64,000 bases of DNA, from NCBI GenBank assembly GCA_902729315.2, contig LR746267.1, forward strand, positions 6,202,424 through 6,266,423, read 5' to 3'. Below the pieces are notes generated by a model. That model was not told the origin of the DNA, did not search any database, and saw nothing but the letters and a program-made list of their open reading frames with translations. Of the stretch, positions 34,140 to 45,049 are shown one piece after another (the stretch's first letter is position 1; every line of letters begins with the position of its first letter). A program made the position numbers and the translations under genes. The DNA is from Spirodela intermedia (Eukaryota > Streptophyta > Magnoliopsida > Alismatales > Araceae).

Positions 34140-35904
34140 TTATCGCGGGTTGGGGACGGCGACGAGGGCCTTCTCCTTTCTCATCACAAGCCCAAACTTC
34201 TCGTTGAGATCAGGGGCCACCCCCGCCGGCAGAGTCCAGTCTGCCGAGTGCAGCAGCGATGCAAGAATGAACATCACCATCCTCTCCGCCAGCGAGATGC
34301 CGGGGCAGATCCTTCTGCCGGTTCCGAAAGGGAGGTAGCGGAATGTGTTGCCGCTGTAATCCACTGTGCCTGCTTCGTGCAGGAATCTCTCCGGCTTGAA
34401 CTCGGAGGCGTTCTCCCATACTTGAGGGTCCCTGTGTATAGCCCACACGTTGACGAATACCTTGGTTCCTTCAGGGATTCTGTAGCCGGCGACAGTGCAG
34501 GTGGTGCTGGGGCGCCGGGGCACCAACAGAGGCAGAACTGGGTGGAGGCGGAGGGTCTCCCGGACCACGGTGTCGAGGTACCGCAAGCGGGGGAGGTGAA
34601 CTTCTTCGACGGCGTTGCCCTCCCCGACCACAGCGGCAATCTCCGCTTGTGTTGTCTTCATTCTCTCGGGGTCGTTGAGAAGCTCGGCCATGGCCCACTC
34701 CACCGTCGTCGACGTGGTATCTGTCCCCCCGGCCACCAGGTCCTGTCGGCCCGGTTTCACACAAAGGTGAGCATCGAGCAAGGGGTATTATCAATTTGAG
34801 TATCATAGGCCCAACTTAGCAATCAAGTGTATTAAGATGTTCTGCAGGAAGCATTTTTTAATTGAATATTTAAAAGATGTCGAACAAAATTTTTGGTCAA
34901 GGAGAGGATGATGAGGAGGTCACCTGGAGCAAGCCCTTCGTATTGTCCATGGTCATGGGCGCTTGGGGGTCAGGGTTCTGTACGAGGTCCAACATCACCT
35001 GCAGGAAATCCCTGTTCTTCTTATCCATGGCCGCCGCCGGGTCTCCCTCTCGACAGCTCTCCATCATCATCAACCGCTCCTCGATGACGGAATTGAAGAT
35101 GCGGTCGGCCAATAAGAGGAATCTTCGCATCCGCCGCACCAGACCCTGCAGGTCGAGCCAGGCTAGGGCAGGGTAGAAATCAGAGATGTTGGGGGCGCCC
35201 AACAGGTCCACCATGTCTTCCACGGCCTTTCCGAACTCCCTCCCAAGGGCGTCCCTCTCCTCCCCTTTATGCGCCAATGAGGCCCCCCACAGCATCACCA
35301 TCGTCACGTTGAATGTCGCGGCGGACACCAGCTCGCGCAGATTCACGGGCTGGCCTGCTTTCCCTCGGATTTCCTCCACCATCCTCCAAATCTCGCCCTG
35401 GCGCATGACGGAGAGGCCGTCGATGGTGGCCGGGCTGAGCAGCTGCCGCATGGTCACCTTTCGGAGCATGCGCCACTGAGGCCCGTAGGGCGCCCAGGTC
35501 ATGTCCTTACCGCCGTAGGTTTGGACGAGCGCCACCACGGGGCCGTCGTGGTTGGCGAAGATGGCGTCTTGGTCCCTAAGGGCCTCCTTCACGGTCTCGG
35601 GAGAACTTAGGACGATGCAGAGCTTCGCGCCGAGGCGGAGGCTCATGACAGGGCCGTAGGTGCGTGCGAGCTCCGCGAAGCTCACGTGGAGATCGGATCC
35701 GAGGAAAGGGAGGCTTCCCAGTAGCGGCAACCCTCGGGGTCCCGGAGGCAGAAGACGGGCTCCGTTCTTCGTCCTCCTGAACAAGTAAAAGACGATGGAC
35801 ACGGCGAGTACTGAGGCCAGGACGGCCATGAGGCTTGAGGAAGCAGAGCTCTTCGATTCATCCTCTTCTCCATTCCTCCACCAGGACAACGTATTGAGCG
35901 TCAT
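34140..35904 (-). CDS. CYP706: Cytochrome P450, CYP706 family (copy 1)
   Basis: There are two exons on the minus strand, 35904-34924 and 34742-34140, with a 181-bp phase-0 GT-AG intron, giving 527 residues. The start at 35904 (MTLNTLSWW) is chosen because LSWWRNG is conserved in the third paralogue; an upstream in-frame ATG at 36048 would add 48 residues. Visible features: ER anchor helix about residues 25-42, PPGP hinge 53-56, C-helix WxxxR W144/R148, I-helix AGGTDTT 331-337, ExxR E389-R392, PERF 444-447, and heme loop FGTGRRICPG 466-475 with ligand Cys473. Overall wording (LPPGPRGLPLLGSLPFL, YGGKDMTWAPYGPQWR, YLPFGTGRRICPGISLAERM) is typical of CYP706. Family members oxidise terpenoids or aldoximes on the ER; the substrate here is unknown. 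It looks intact. Confidence 0.92.
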
Positions 35905-36217
35905 CCTGGACCAACAAAGACCTCCTATGTTGCCTCTGCTCCTTTGGAAACAGCGGCGACGAGATCTCGAGGACAAGGAGGCATGCCCAAGGGATGCCTT
36001 GATCCAAGCGAGACTATTTTTCGAGCAAGTCAAATGGAGGCCAGCCACAAAAAGTTTTGTGGAGGAAGCGTTTGACTTACACGTGTTCCATTATTTTCCA
36101 GAAGAAAAGATCACGTGGATTTTGCTTGGTCGGTGAATACAGAATCTACTGCTGGAAATTTTCATGATGTTCCGGCTTGTTATATTTTTAGTTCAATTAT
36201 TTTCAGTGGTGCTAAAA
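35905..36217 (-). promoter_or_regulatory. Upstream region of CYP706 gene 1, two G-boxes
   Basis: Two CACGTG palindromes lie at 36080-36085 and 36112-36117, the core of plant G-box/ABRE elements bound by bHLH and bZIP factors. A weak TATA-like TAAAAATATA on the minus strand is at 36190-36181. If that is the real TATA, the G-boxes fall in the 5' leader, so roles are uncertain. The whole region is kept in copy 2 (G-boxes at 57632 and 57664) but replaced by other DNA upstream of the CYP706 pseudogene. Confidence 0.4.
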
Positions 36218-37190
36218 TCAGATCCCGCTCAAATCCTTCTTCCATCCCCGAACGGAAAAGGTAGAAGAGGAAGGCCTTCTTCCCTCTGATACCGAGGCAG
36301 GCCTTCCTCGCTCAGGGGCCTCTCCATCTCGAGCATGAGGACTCTGTACCTGCGATGAACATTTGCAGGAAGAGCTGCGCGGAGGAAAGAGCATTCGCTG
36401 CAGTAGAGAGCTCCACCTAATCTCCTCCCGGAAGAGGTTTTCCAACGCTACAGATGTAGATCCTACAGATGTAGATCTTATGGAAGAATCCACTCTCACA
36501 AGTGAGAAGTTCCCTGGCTGGATATTGCAAGAAGGGGAAAAAAAAAGAGTTCAGGGAGATCTTCAATTTATTGGGTATTGAAGGGCGTTTCTTCGTATAA
36601 ATAATGGAGAAGGAAGACGGCGCTCCCTTCTCGTCGAAGAAATAACTGATCCGACGACCAGATAGACCGAGCGCCTGCGTGTCCAGCAAGAGCAGGTGGC
36701 CAAGAACGCGAGTCTCCCAGAAGAACTGAGGATACAGTCAGAAGGCGTAATCCGTCTCACCGAACGGTCCCACTATCATCATGGTGAAGCAGCCGTCCAC
36801 CGCAACCGGCTGCATTCAAAACAGAGCAAGATTAAGTAGTAGCAGCAGTTTATTCGATGAAAGAAGATGCAGGGACAATGGAGGGGAAGGGGGAGAAGAT
36901 GATTGGCGACCCAGCTCGTTGAATGCCATTTCTGCTACTCTCTCCGCCATGTCCCCGGGGAGAAGAGCATAGGGAGGCAGCCTAATCTGTATGCATTCCT
37001 CATCCTTCTCTACAGGAGAACTCTTGCGGCTCCTGATGACCTCCCCTGCCGTCAGCGTCTCGTGCCCACGAATTTATTAAAGCTAGCAGCTCGCCAGGAA
37101 ACCTGAGTCTCATACAAAAGTCATTCGCAACGTCGTTGGCGGTTTTGTAAACCTGGTTGCAGATGACATGCTTCCCATAAATCAGTCGAG
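36218..37190 (-). pseudogene. Unrecognised conserved gene fragment U, copy 1
   Basis: Minus-strand translation has two protein-like blocks: VYKTANDVANDFCMRLRFPG about 37060-37140 with IRLPPYALLPGDMAERVAEM about 36925-36985, then after a good acceptor (TTTTGAATGCAG) PVAVDGCFTMMIVGPFGETD from about 36810. The same blocks occur at 57770-58740 and, diverged, at 62070-62960, always upstream of a CYP706. In this copy a conserved tryptophan codon is TGA (36732-36734, against TGG in copy 2), so the second block is cut short. I do not recognise the family. It may be a captured or decayed gene carried along with the P450. Confidence 0.45.
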
Positions 37191-37452
37191 TTCAGTCAGG
37201 GTCCCTATTCCGCGATTTTCATGAGTCTGCTGAATAGCTATTTGACTCGGGAGTATGTCGACTGTTTCTTCATAAACTTCCAAAGGATTTCTCTGAAACA
37301 AGTAATTTTTCCGTATTCTTTTCATATTTTGTTAAGTCGATATTTAATCCTCACCATTGTACGAAATGGCTGTAACATCGGAGGCAACAATGCTCTTATT
37401 TGGAATGCTACACGGGGTAATATCGGTTTGACACGGAATCCGGAGGAAGCGC

Positions 37453-37811
37453 TTATCTCGGGGTGGGGACGGCGACGAGGGCCTTCTCCTTTCTCATCAC
37501 AAGCCCAAACTTCTCGTCGAGATCCAGCGCCGCCGCCTCCCCCGGCGGCAGAGCCCAGTCTACAAGTGCAGCAGCGACGCTAGAGTGGACTTCACCATCC
37601 TGTCCGCCAGCGAGATGCCGGGGCAGATCCTTCTGCCGGTTCCGAAAGGGTGGTAGCGGAATTTGTTGCCGCTGTAATCCACTATGCCTGCTTCGCTCAG
37701 GAATCTCTCCGGCTTAAACTTGGAGGCGTCCTCCCATACTCGAGTGTCCCTGTGTATAGCCCACGCGTTGACGAATACCTTCCTTCCCTCAGGGATTCTG
37801 CAGCTGGCGAT
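37453..37811 (-). pseudogene. CYP706: CYP706 3'-end fragment, module b copy 1
   Basis: It covers only the last about 120 codons of a CYP706: the substrate-site/PERF region (VWEDASKFKPERFL), heme loop PFGTGRRICPG (cysteine present) and tail up to VAVPTPR stop at 37453. It has a private frameshift near 37561-37565, giving a TAG in place of the SVDW codons. At 37811 homology to the CYP706 at 59.0-60.7 kb stops inside the YRIPEG region and copia gag DNA begins at 37813. No upstream exon remains. Confidence 0.85.
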
Positions 37812-37812
37812 T

Positions 37813-38630
37813 AGAAATAAAAACTTTATGATTTGTTGTAGGAAAATATTGAACTTTGGTCACAATTGGATAATATTAACAAAGAAACTGTTGTTGTTGA
37901 CAATTAGGATATGAAATCTTTGCATAAAGAAAGTGAGGAAATGAAGACCTACTAGTAAAAATTTAATAATAGTCAAATCAAAATAGATTAGTTTATTAAA
38001 ACCATATATAGGCAAAATAAATTGAGAGGAAATTGGGTTTGTTAGACCATTAGGAGAAAAGGAAATGAAGATTGAAAAAAAAAAAAATATTAGGTACAAT
38101 AAAAATTTCACTATTATTGATGCCTTTTTTTTGATATTACAGGTGAATATTTATTGATTCTATTAAAAGTTAATTTTATATATCACAGATTTACATTAAA
38201 TATTCAACATTTTCAATATGATATGAAAGTAGCCATATTTATTGATTTCATAATATTATGATTAAAGATCGAATCAAAGGTGTCAATCCTTAATATCTAA
38301 AGATATCTTCATGAGATGATCACTTGGTTGTTTATCAATATCTACCAAGGAATCATCATTTGATAAGAAGACATATATATATGATTAAATTGATATGCTA
38401 ACTTGTGGTCATGATATTATCTTTGCTCACATATTTAAACTAACTTTGAAATGTAACATTTAGCCTTAGTAAATAAACTTAAATGATTTTTTATTTTCTC
38501 AAATGGATAAGTCATCAAAGAGTTCAAAAAATAAAACATATAACTCAGTCTCAAATTCAGCATCTAGATAGTGACATGCCATTAACTTATATAAATGAAA
38601 ACTCAACTAGAATATGATGATTTTGGTTAA
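37813..38630 (+). pseudogene. Second copy of the copia gag tail and flanking DNA
   Basis: It matches 15291-15811 plus 17574-17880 at roughly 90-94%, without LTR-1 copy A. It thus shows the pre-insertion (empty) state at about 38325-38345: TTGGTTG-TTTAT-CAATATCTACC. It ends where LTR-1 copy G starts. The frames are stop-ridden gag, K/E-rich. Confidence 0.7.
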
Positions 38631-41600
38631 TCATAAGTCTTCATTATCATGAGTTAATAATTAATAAATAATATAATTTTAGCCTTAAGTCATGATAAAT
38701 AGACTTATGTTTGTGCTAAATTGTGAAAAGTAGCTTTTAGTTGATTAATGTGATTTTTTGGCTAATTAAGTGATTTTATGAGAATTTCTATAATTTTTAT
38801 AATCTTATTTTTAAGATAAATAATGAAAAATAAAATAAAATAAAAATATAGAAAAAGAGAGGGATTTGTCAACCAGTCGAGCCCACAAGTAGGTCAGAAG
38901 TGTAGTTAAGCAAAGCTACGAGGAAAGACTCGAGCAACTAAAGATGAAGTGATAAGGGGCTATGTGCCTCACCCCCTTTTCATGTCACTAGTGGCCAATT
39001 AGGCAAGGGACAAGGAGTGATTGTACATACGCAAGAAAGGGACTCATTGATTCATAATTCTCGTATTATTACATATTAGTATCCAAATTCAGTATATAAC
39101 CAATGTGGGGCTAAATTGATAGTCATACTTTCCTTAAAATATTTTAAGAATTTTTGTATCTTAAATACTCCTTATTTATCAAAAGGAGATGCCTTGATGA
39201 CATCACTTTATAAGGGTATTAGTGTACTTATTTCACTCTCTTACGTAGGTGGACAACTAGTGAAAGTTCAAATTGTATTAGAGCTAAAACTCATATTTGT
39301 ATTTGATTAAATCAAAATTTTCTTGTAGATCACTAGTGAAGAATTAAATTATCAGAATCACTCAATCATTGACTAAAATCTTGTCAACATGATTCATAAA
39401 GTATCATTACTAAAATTGTTAAATGATTCACAATATAATGATTGTGAATCTATGGAATACATCATCTCTGATTAATTGACGAATAAATTGTCATTAAGAA
39501 GAAGATAATCTGTCGAGAAATGAGTTGCTACTTCTTGAGAGTATATCAGATGTGATGAAAAGCCTCTTTTTGCTATGTGGACTTAAAGATGAAGCTCTCT
39601 AACGTGACTTAGTCATTGTATAATAAATCATATTAATTTAAAATTTATAAAATTAGAAAATATAAATTTTTAGATAGTTAGAAATAATTCTGAATAAATA
39701 TATCAATTATAATTTAATAAAACTTTTAAAAATAGTGATAATTTTCTAAGTCGATCACAAGGATATAATATAATATCAAGTAATTATTTAGAATTGTCAT
39801 AAAAGAATACTATTTTTTATAAATTTATATTAAAAAATAAAATAATATATATTTAAAATTTACAAAAAGAAAATAAAGGTGCAGACGTTATGATGATGTC
39901 AGCACCCGGTGAATGCAAATCAAGTAGATACAGTTTCACCTGGTGATTCTTGTGTAAGTGATTACATATAATTTAATTGATCAAATTAAGATCTGTAAAA
40001 GCTGAAAGAATTATAATTGAATGAAGTATATCTTGATAAATTTAAATCACACAAATTATTACTAAATGAAGTAGAAATTAAGTTGAAAGTAGGAAAATAG
40101 AATTCTGACATCGTGGCGGCTATGCACTAGAATCCTGAGTATTCAAGAAGATAGTCATGTAATGTCCACAACTTGAAAGGCCCTCCTTAGACAAAGATGA
40201 CATGGACAATTTCTAGATCTCCTTGTAAAGTCTAGAGATTAATAAAATGAGTCGTTGAATTGTTTTTGGTGGATGTCACCTAGTAAAGCAGAAAAATGAC
40301 GACTTTATAACTCTCTAACAATTGTCACTCGATAGAGAGGAGCTGGATGGAGGTCGAGCGTGTGTTAGGGAGCTTCATCCTCAAGTCTGCACAGCAAGAG
40401 GCAGCTCTTCATCACATTTGGTACTCTCTCAAAAAGTGGCAACTCATCTCCTAGTGGATCGTCCTCTTCTCGATGATGACTTATTTGTCAATCAATTGGA
40501 GATGCCTTACTCGATGAATTTGTGATCTTTTTATCGCAAATCATTCAACAATTTTAGTGACAATACTCCGTGAATCATATTGACGAGATTTTTGCCGATG
40601 ATCTAGAGATTCTGATAGCTTAATCCTTCACTAGTAATCTGCAAGAAAGTCACGATAATCAGATAAAAAAATATAAGTTTTGACTTTGGGAGGGTTCGAA
40701 CCTGTGCAAATTGTCTGCCCTTTCTAGGGAAGGTGTGACACGGTTTAGTCCCACATTACTTGTGCGCCAAAGTTTTGGGCGAATATATCGTAATGTTACA
40801 TTTGCAAGCAAGCCCCTTTTTCATGCGTGTATGACCACTCCTTGCCCCATAGTCAATTGGCCACCGATGACGTTGAAGGAGAGTGGCGCACATGTGGCCC
40901 TATCGGTCTAAGTCACTTAAGCCCTTGTTCACAACTACTCTCCGAATGTGATTCCAACCTACTTCCTGGCCCAGCTGGCCAGTAGGTCCCCTCCATTTTG
41001 CTAGATTTTTAATTTAATTTCTTTTTCTTCATTTATCTTAAAAGTAAGACTGTAAAAATTATATAAATTCATATAAAATCACATAATTAGCCAAAAATTC
41101 ACGTTAATCAATTCAAAATCACTTTTCATACTTTAACATAAATATAAGTCTATTTATCATGAGTTAAGGCTAAAATTATAATATTTACTAATTATTAACT
41201 CATGATAATAAAGATTTATCACTCCCTAAGATGCGTCCCACCTCCATCAAACTCATTTCAATTAGGTAACAATTGACGAATAGTTACAAAGTCATTATTT
41301 TTTTGTTCTATCAAATGATAGCTACCAAAGATGATTCGATGACTCATTTCATTGATCTCTAGACTTCACAAGAAGATTTAGAGATTGCCCATGTCGTCTT
41401 TGTCCAAAGAGAGCTACATTATTAAAAATATTTTTCAAACACTTAAGATTCAAACACATCGCCAATGCATCATTGTCGCAATCTCGAAACTCTGATTGAC
41501 AATTTTTTAACTAGTTAAACTTTCATCATCATTTTTTAGACATCAAAAGGACATCTAGTGAATGCCCAAGTCGTTCATGTCCAAAAAGAGCTTTTGAAGT

Positions 41601-42037
41601 CTTTGAGGGTGTAAACATCATTTGATGATTTTCCCAAATACATAGAATTCTAACAATCGTTGTCATAATGTTGGAACTCTACATTTCATACTTCCAACTT
41701 AATTTTCACTTTATTTAGTGATAATTTCTGTCATACAAATTTTAAGTTATTCTTCATTAAATTACGATTCTTTTGACTTTTATAGATCTTAATTTGACCT
41801 ATTAAATCGTTAGTAATCACTTACGTAAGAATCGTTGGATGGAACTCTATTTTTACTTATTCATGTTCATCAGGCACTAACATCATCTTGATATTTGCAC
41901 CTTTTTTTTGCAAAATTAAAAAATATATTTTTTTATTTCTTAGTCAAATTCATAAAAAAATATTTTATATAGAAATTTTTGAAATATTACCTAATATTAT
42001 ATTACATCCTTGTAATCAACTTGAAAAATTGTTTGAT
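38631..42037 (+). mobile_element. LTR-1 copy G, interrupted by copy H, 3' truncated
   Basis: The left part is 38631-39599 and the right part 41222-42037. The start TCATAAGTCTTCATTATC is one base from the canonical TGATAAG. The last about 190 bp of the LTR are missing and the element joins directly to gypsy integrase sequence at 42038. Like copy I it has an internal duplication of about 177 bp (41374 and 41551). CpG sites are mostly lost. Confidence 0.75.
39600..41221 (-). mobile_element. LTR-1 copy H nested in copy G
   Basis: It is 1622 bp, in inverse orientation to its host, with plus-strand ends TAACGTGACTTAG ... GATTTATCA. The flanks are CTCTC (39595-39599) and CTCCC (41222-41226), a 5-bp target duplication with one later change. 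The host sequence AAGCTC-CTAAGATGCG is continuous when H is removed. No internal region is present, so it is a solo LTR. Confidence 0.85.
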
Positions 42038-42568
42038 ATTATGATGGCATGTGTTGTTATTGTGTCATTGTGGGTGTGCACTATGTTGTTATTCATGTGC
42101 GTCATGTTGTTATATGCACATGTTATGCCACCATGTGACCTTGTTGCATCATGTATGCCTACCATGTGCAATATGTTATTGTTGGGATATGACATTTCTG
42201 TTAGATGTCATTGAGCATGGTAACCTCTAATTAATTCTTTAGACTACCAAAGGTCCACATCTTCATACCAAGTGACTACCCTACACAATTGTCTTATCTA
42301 CTTGATGAGGTAGAATATTTTTACGATGGGTATGCTTCAAATTCTCCAAGATGTTGTCTTTGGTGTGGGTCTACATCATGAGTGGCAGCTGATGTGGTCA
42401 TTTCATCTCTTGGTCATTTTTGTTGGCATTGTATGCTTTGAACAATGAGACATGAAAGACCAAATACACTAGGAGATGATATGAGAGTTGTAGCTAGTAA
42501 GCTAAACGTCTCGTGTGCCACAATCTAAAATGAACTATTATCTTGGAGTGACAATTTATTGTGGAGTT
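42038..42568 (-). pseudogene. Ty3/gypsy integrase C-terminus remnant, copy 2
   Basis: Reverse-strand translation gives LVYLVFHVSLFKAYNANKND, a chromovirus integrase C-terminal motif (VFHVSLLKxYxxD), followed by degraded sequence where a chromodomain would be expected. It is collinear with 18795-19373. It is interrupted at 42568 by LTR-1 copy K with target duplication GAGTT. Confidence 0.75.
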
Positions 42569-44218
42569 TGATAAGTCTTCATTATCATGAGTTAATAATT
42601 AGTAAATAATATAGTTTTAGCCTTAACTCATGATAAATAGACTTATATTTGTGTTAAAGAATGATTTGTGGTTTTCAGTTGATTAACGTGAATTTTTGGG
42701 TAATTACGTAATTTTATACGATTTTTACAGTTTTACTTTTGAGATAAATGAAGAACAAGAAATAAAAATAAAAATATTGCAAAATGTGGGGACCTGCCGG
42801 CCAGCCGGGCCTGCAAGCGGTTCGGAAGCGGTTCGGAAGCACAGTCAAGCACATGTAACTGCGAGTAGGGGCTCGAGCGGCTTAGCTTGGACCGATGGGG
42901 CACATGTGTGCCACTCCCCTTCCACGTCACCGGCGGCCAGCCAGCTATGAGGCAAGGAGTGGTCATACACACAAGAGAAGGGACAATACTTACAAAGCTA
43001 ACATTACTATATATTCACCTGAAAAATCAGCGCACAACCAATGTGAGACTAAACCCGCGTCACACCTTCCTCACAGGCGGGCGACCGGCACGGGTTCGAA
43101 TCCTTCCAGAGTCAAAATTCATATATTTTTATCTGATTACTGCGACTTTCCTGTAGATCGCCGGTGAAGGATTAAGCAACGAGAATCGCTGGATCATCGG
43201 CAAAAATCTCGTCAACGCGATTCGCGGAGCATTGCTACTAAAATTGGTGAATGATTCGCGATAAAAGGATCGTGAATCCATCGAGTAAATCATCTCCGAT
43301 TGATCGACAAACAAGCCGTCGTCGGGAAGAGGATGATCCATCGAGAGACGAGTCACCACCTCTTGAGAGCATACCAGATGCAATGAAGAGCCTCCTCTTG
43401 CTGCGCAGACCTGAGGATGAAGCTCCGTGACACGCGCCCTACCTCCATCTAGCTCTTTTCCGTCGGGTGACAGTCGCCAGAGAGCTGCAAAGTCGCCATT
43501 TTTCTGCTCCACCGGGTGAGAGCCGTTGAAGATGATTAGATGACCCACTTCATTGATCTCTAGACTTCGCGAGAAGATCTAGAGATTGCCCACGTCGTCT
43601 TTGTCCAAGGAGAGCCTTCGAGGCCGTAGACACTGCACAACGATCCTCCTGAACGCTTAGGATTCCGGTGCATCGCCAACGCATCGCCGTCGTGACGCCG
43701 GAACTCTATTTTCCTACTTTCAACTTAATTTACGCTTCATTTAGTGATTGTTTTTATGTTTTTAAGTTACCAAAATATACTTTGTTCAATTATGATTCTT
43801 CCGGCTTTTACAGATCTTAATTTGATTAATTAAATCGTCTGTAATCGCTTACGCAAGAATCACCGGGCAGAACTCTATTTCCGCCTAATTTGCATTCGCT
43901 GGGAGCTGACGTCATCCCAACGTCCGCACCCTTATTTCTTCTTCTTTTTTTCGTGAATTTTAAATATATTTCCTTTTTATTTCTAAGTATAAAATTTATA
44001 GAAAATCATATTCATTGAGAAAAATTCTGAATAATTACCAGATATTATATTACATCCCTATGATTGACTTGGAAAATTATCGCTATTTTTAAAAGTTTAA
44101 TAGAATTATAGTTGATATATTTATTGAGAAATACTTCTAAATATCTAAAAATTCATATTTTCTAGTTTTATAAATTTTATATTTGTGTGATTTAATATAC
44201 AACGATTGAGTCACGTCA
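42569..44218 (+). mobile_element. LTR-1 copy K, solo LTR with exact target duplication
   Basis: It is 1650 bp with the cleanest ends of the family, TGATAAGTCTTC ... GAGTCACGTCA, and an exact 5-bp duplication GAGTT (42564-42568 and 44219-44223). The paralogous integrase at about 19345-19355 lacks it, giving an empty-site control. CpG-rich blocks are preserved (GACCTGCCGGCCAGCCGGG near 42791; GGCGACCGGCACGGGTTCG near 43081), so it is among the youngest copies, with copy A. Confidence 0.93.
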
Positions 44219-45049
44219 GAGTTTCTACCTTTGGAGGTTCATGTGTTGTGGATACAGAGGCAATAGTACTTAGTTGCCCATGTTGTACTTGACTTTCTTT
44301 GGTGGCGATCTATATTCTTCTTCATCCACTATGTTGCCTATGTGAAGGACTTATAGGCTTCCTCTATCATATCTTGTCATTGTTTTAAAAAATTATAAGT
44401 GGCTTGTAGGTATCTTAGTCTTCATTACTTGACAACCTCTAGTGGCATCAAGGGTTGGTGACCCATGGCCAACTTTAATAATAGGTTTCTCATGGACACA
44501 TTGTTAGATGTTGTGGGGAAATTGAGTAATATCTAGCAACTTGACTCAATTATTTTGGCATGCCATCACATAGCAACATAAGTATTCCTCAAGCATGCCA
44601 TTGACATACTTTGTTTGCCCATCTATTTATGGTGAAAAGTAGTGAAAGCGTTGAGCTCAATTCTGAGTAGAGTGAAGAGGGCTATTTAGAAGTATCTCAT
44701 GAAGTGTGGGTCTTGGTTTGAGATGATGGCCTATAGTATGTCTCACAATTTGATAATATGTGTTAGGAAAAAGCCCACCACCTCCTCTACTTTGTAGTTA
44801 GAACACATTAGAAAAATGGATGACCCACCACTAAGATTGCATCGTGGTCACCAATCTTAGGGAGAGGCTCCAAGATTGCCACTATATTCTGCCATTTCAC
44901 TTTACCTTATTTGCAAAGAAGACATGATCAAACATGTCTCTATGTACCCCTCAATAGTAGGCTAAAAGTAAATGTATGCAAGAAGGGACAACACATGTTG
45001 ATGTTTTAAGTGGCTCTAGTATAATGTTGTGGCACATAGGGGTGGCAAC
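44219..45049 (-). pseudogene. Ty3/gypsy integrase core remnant, copy 2
   Basis: The minus strand encodes, with stops, IISNQDPHF, FTLLRIELNAFTTFSP, IDGQTKYVNGMLEEYLCCYV, and QNN-VKLLDITQFPHNI, the integrase catalytic core with its second aspartate region and the DGQTERVN signature. It is paralogous to 20467-21256 but without the 1.1-kb insertion found there. It is bounded by LTR-1 copies K (left) and J (right). Confidence 0.8.

Larger units (their letters stand above)
33971..37284. repeat. 3.3-kb CYP706 + U module, tandemly duplicated
   Basis: The module starts GGATTTCTC(G/T)(G/A)AAACAAGTA at 33971, 37285, 55523 and 58834. Spacings are 3314 and 3311 bp within each pair and 21552 bp between pairs. 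Modules a and b differ considerably (P450b is a pseudogene in both places), whereas a against a' is about 98% identical. The inner tandem duplication is therefore older than the outer one. Confidence 0.8.

Noticed and set aside
34248-34799. 183-codon plus-strand frame opposite CYP706 exon 2 (also at 55800-56351)
   Set aside because: An antisense shadow of the P450 exon; its sequence is the complement of conserved P450 motifs.
43080-43110. Possible tRNA gene (GGTTCGAATCC)
   Set aside because: Only a B-box/T-loop match was found; no A box or cloverleaf could be built, and it lies in a repeated LTR.
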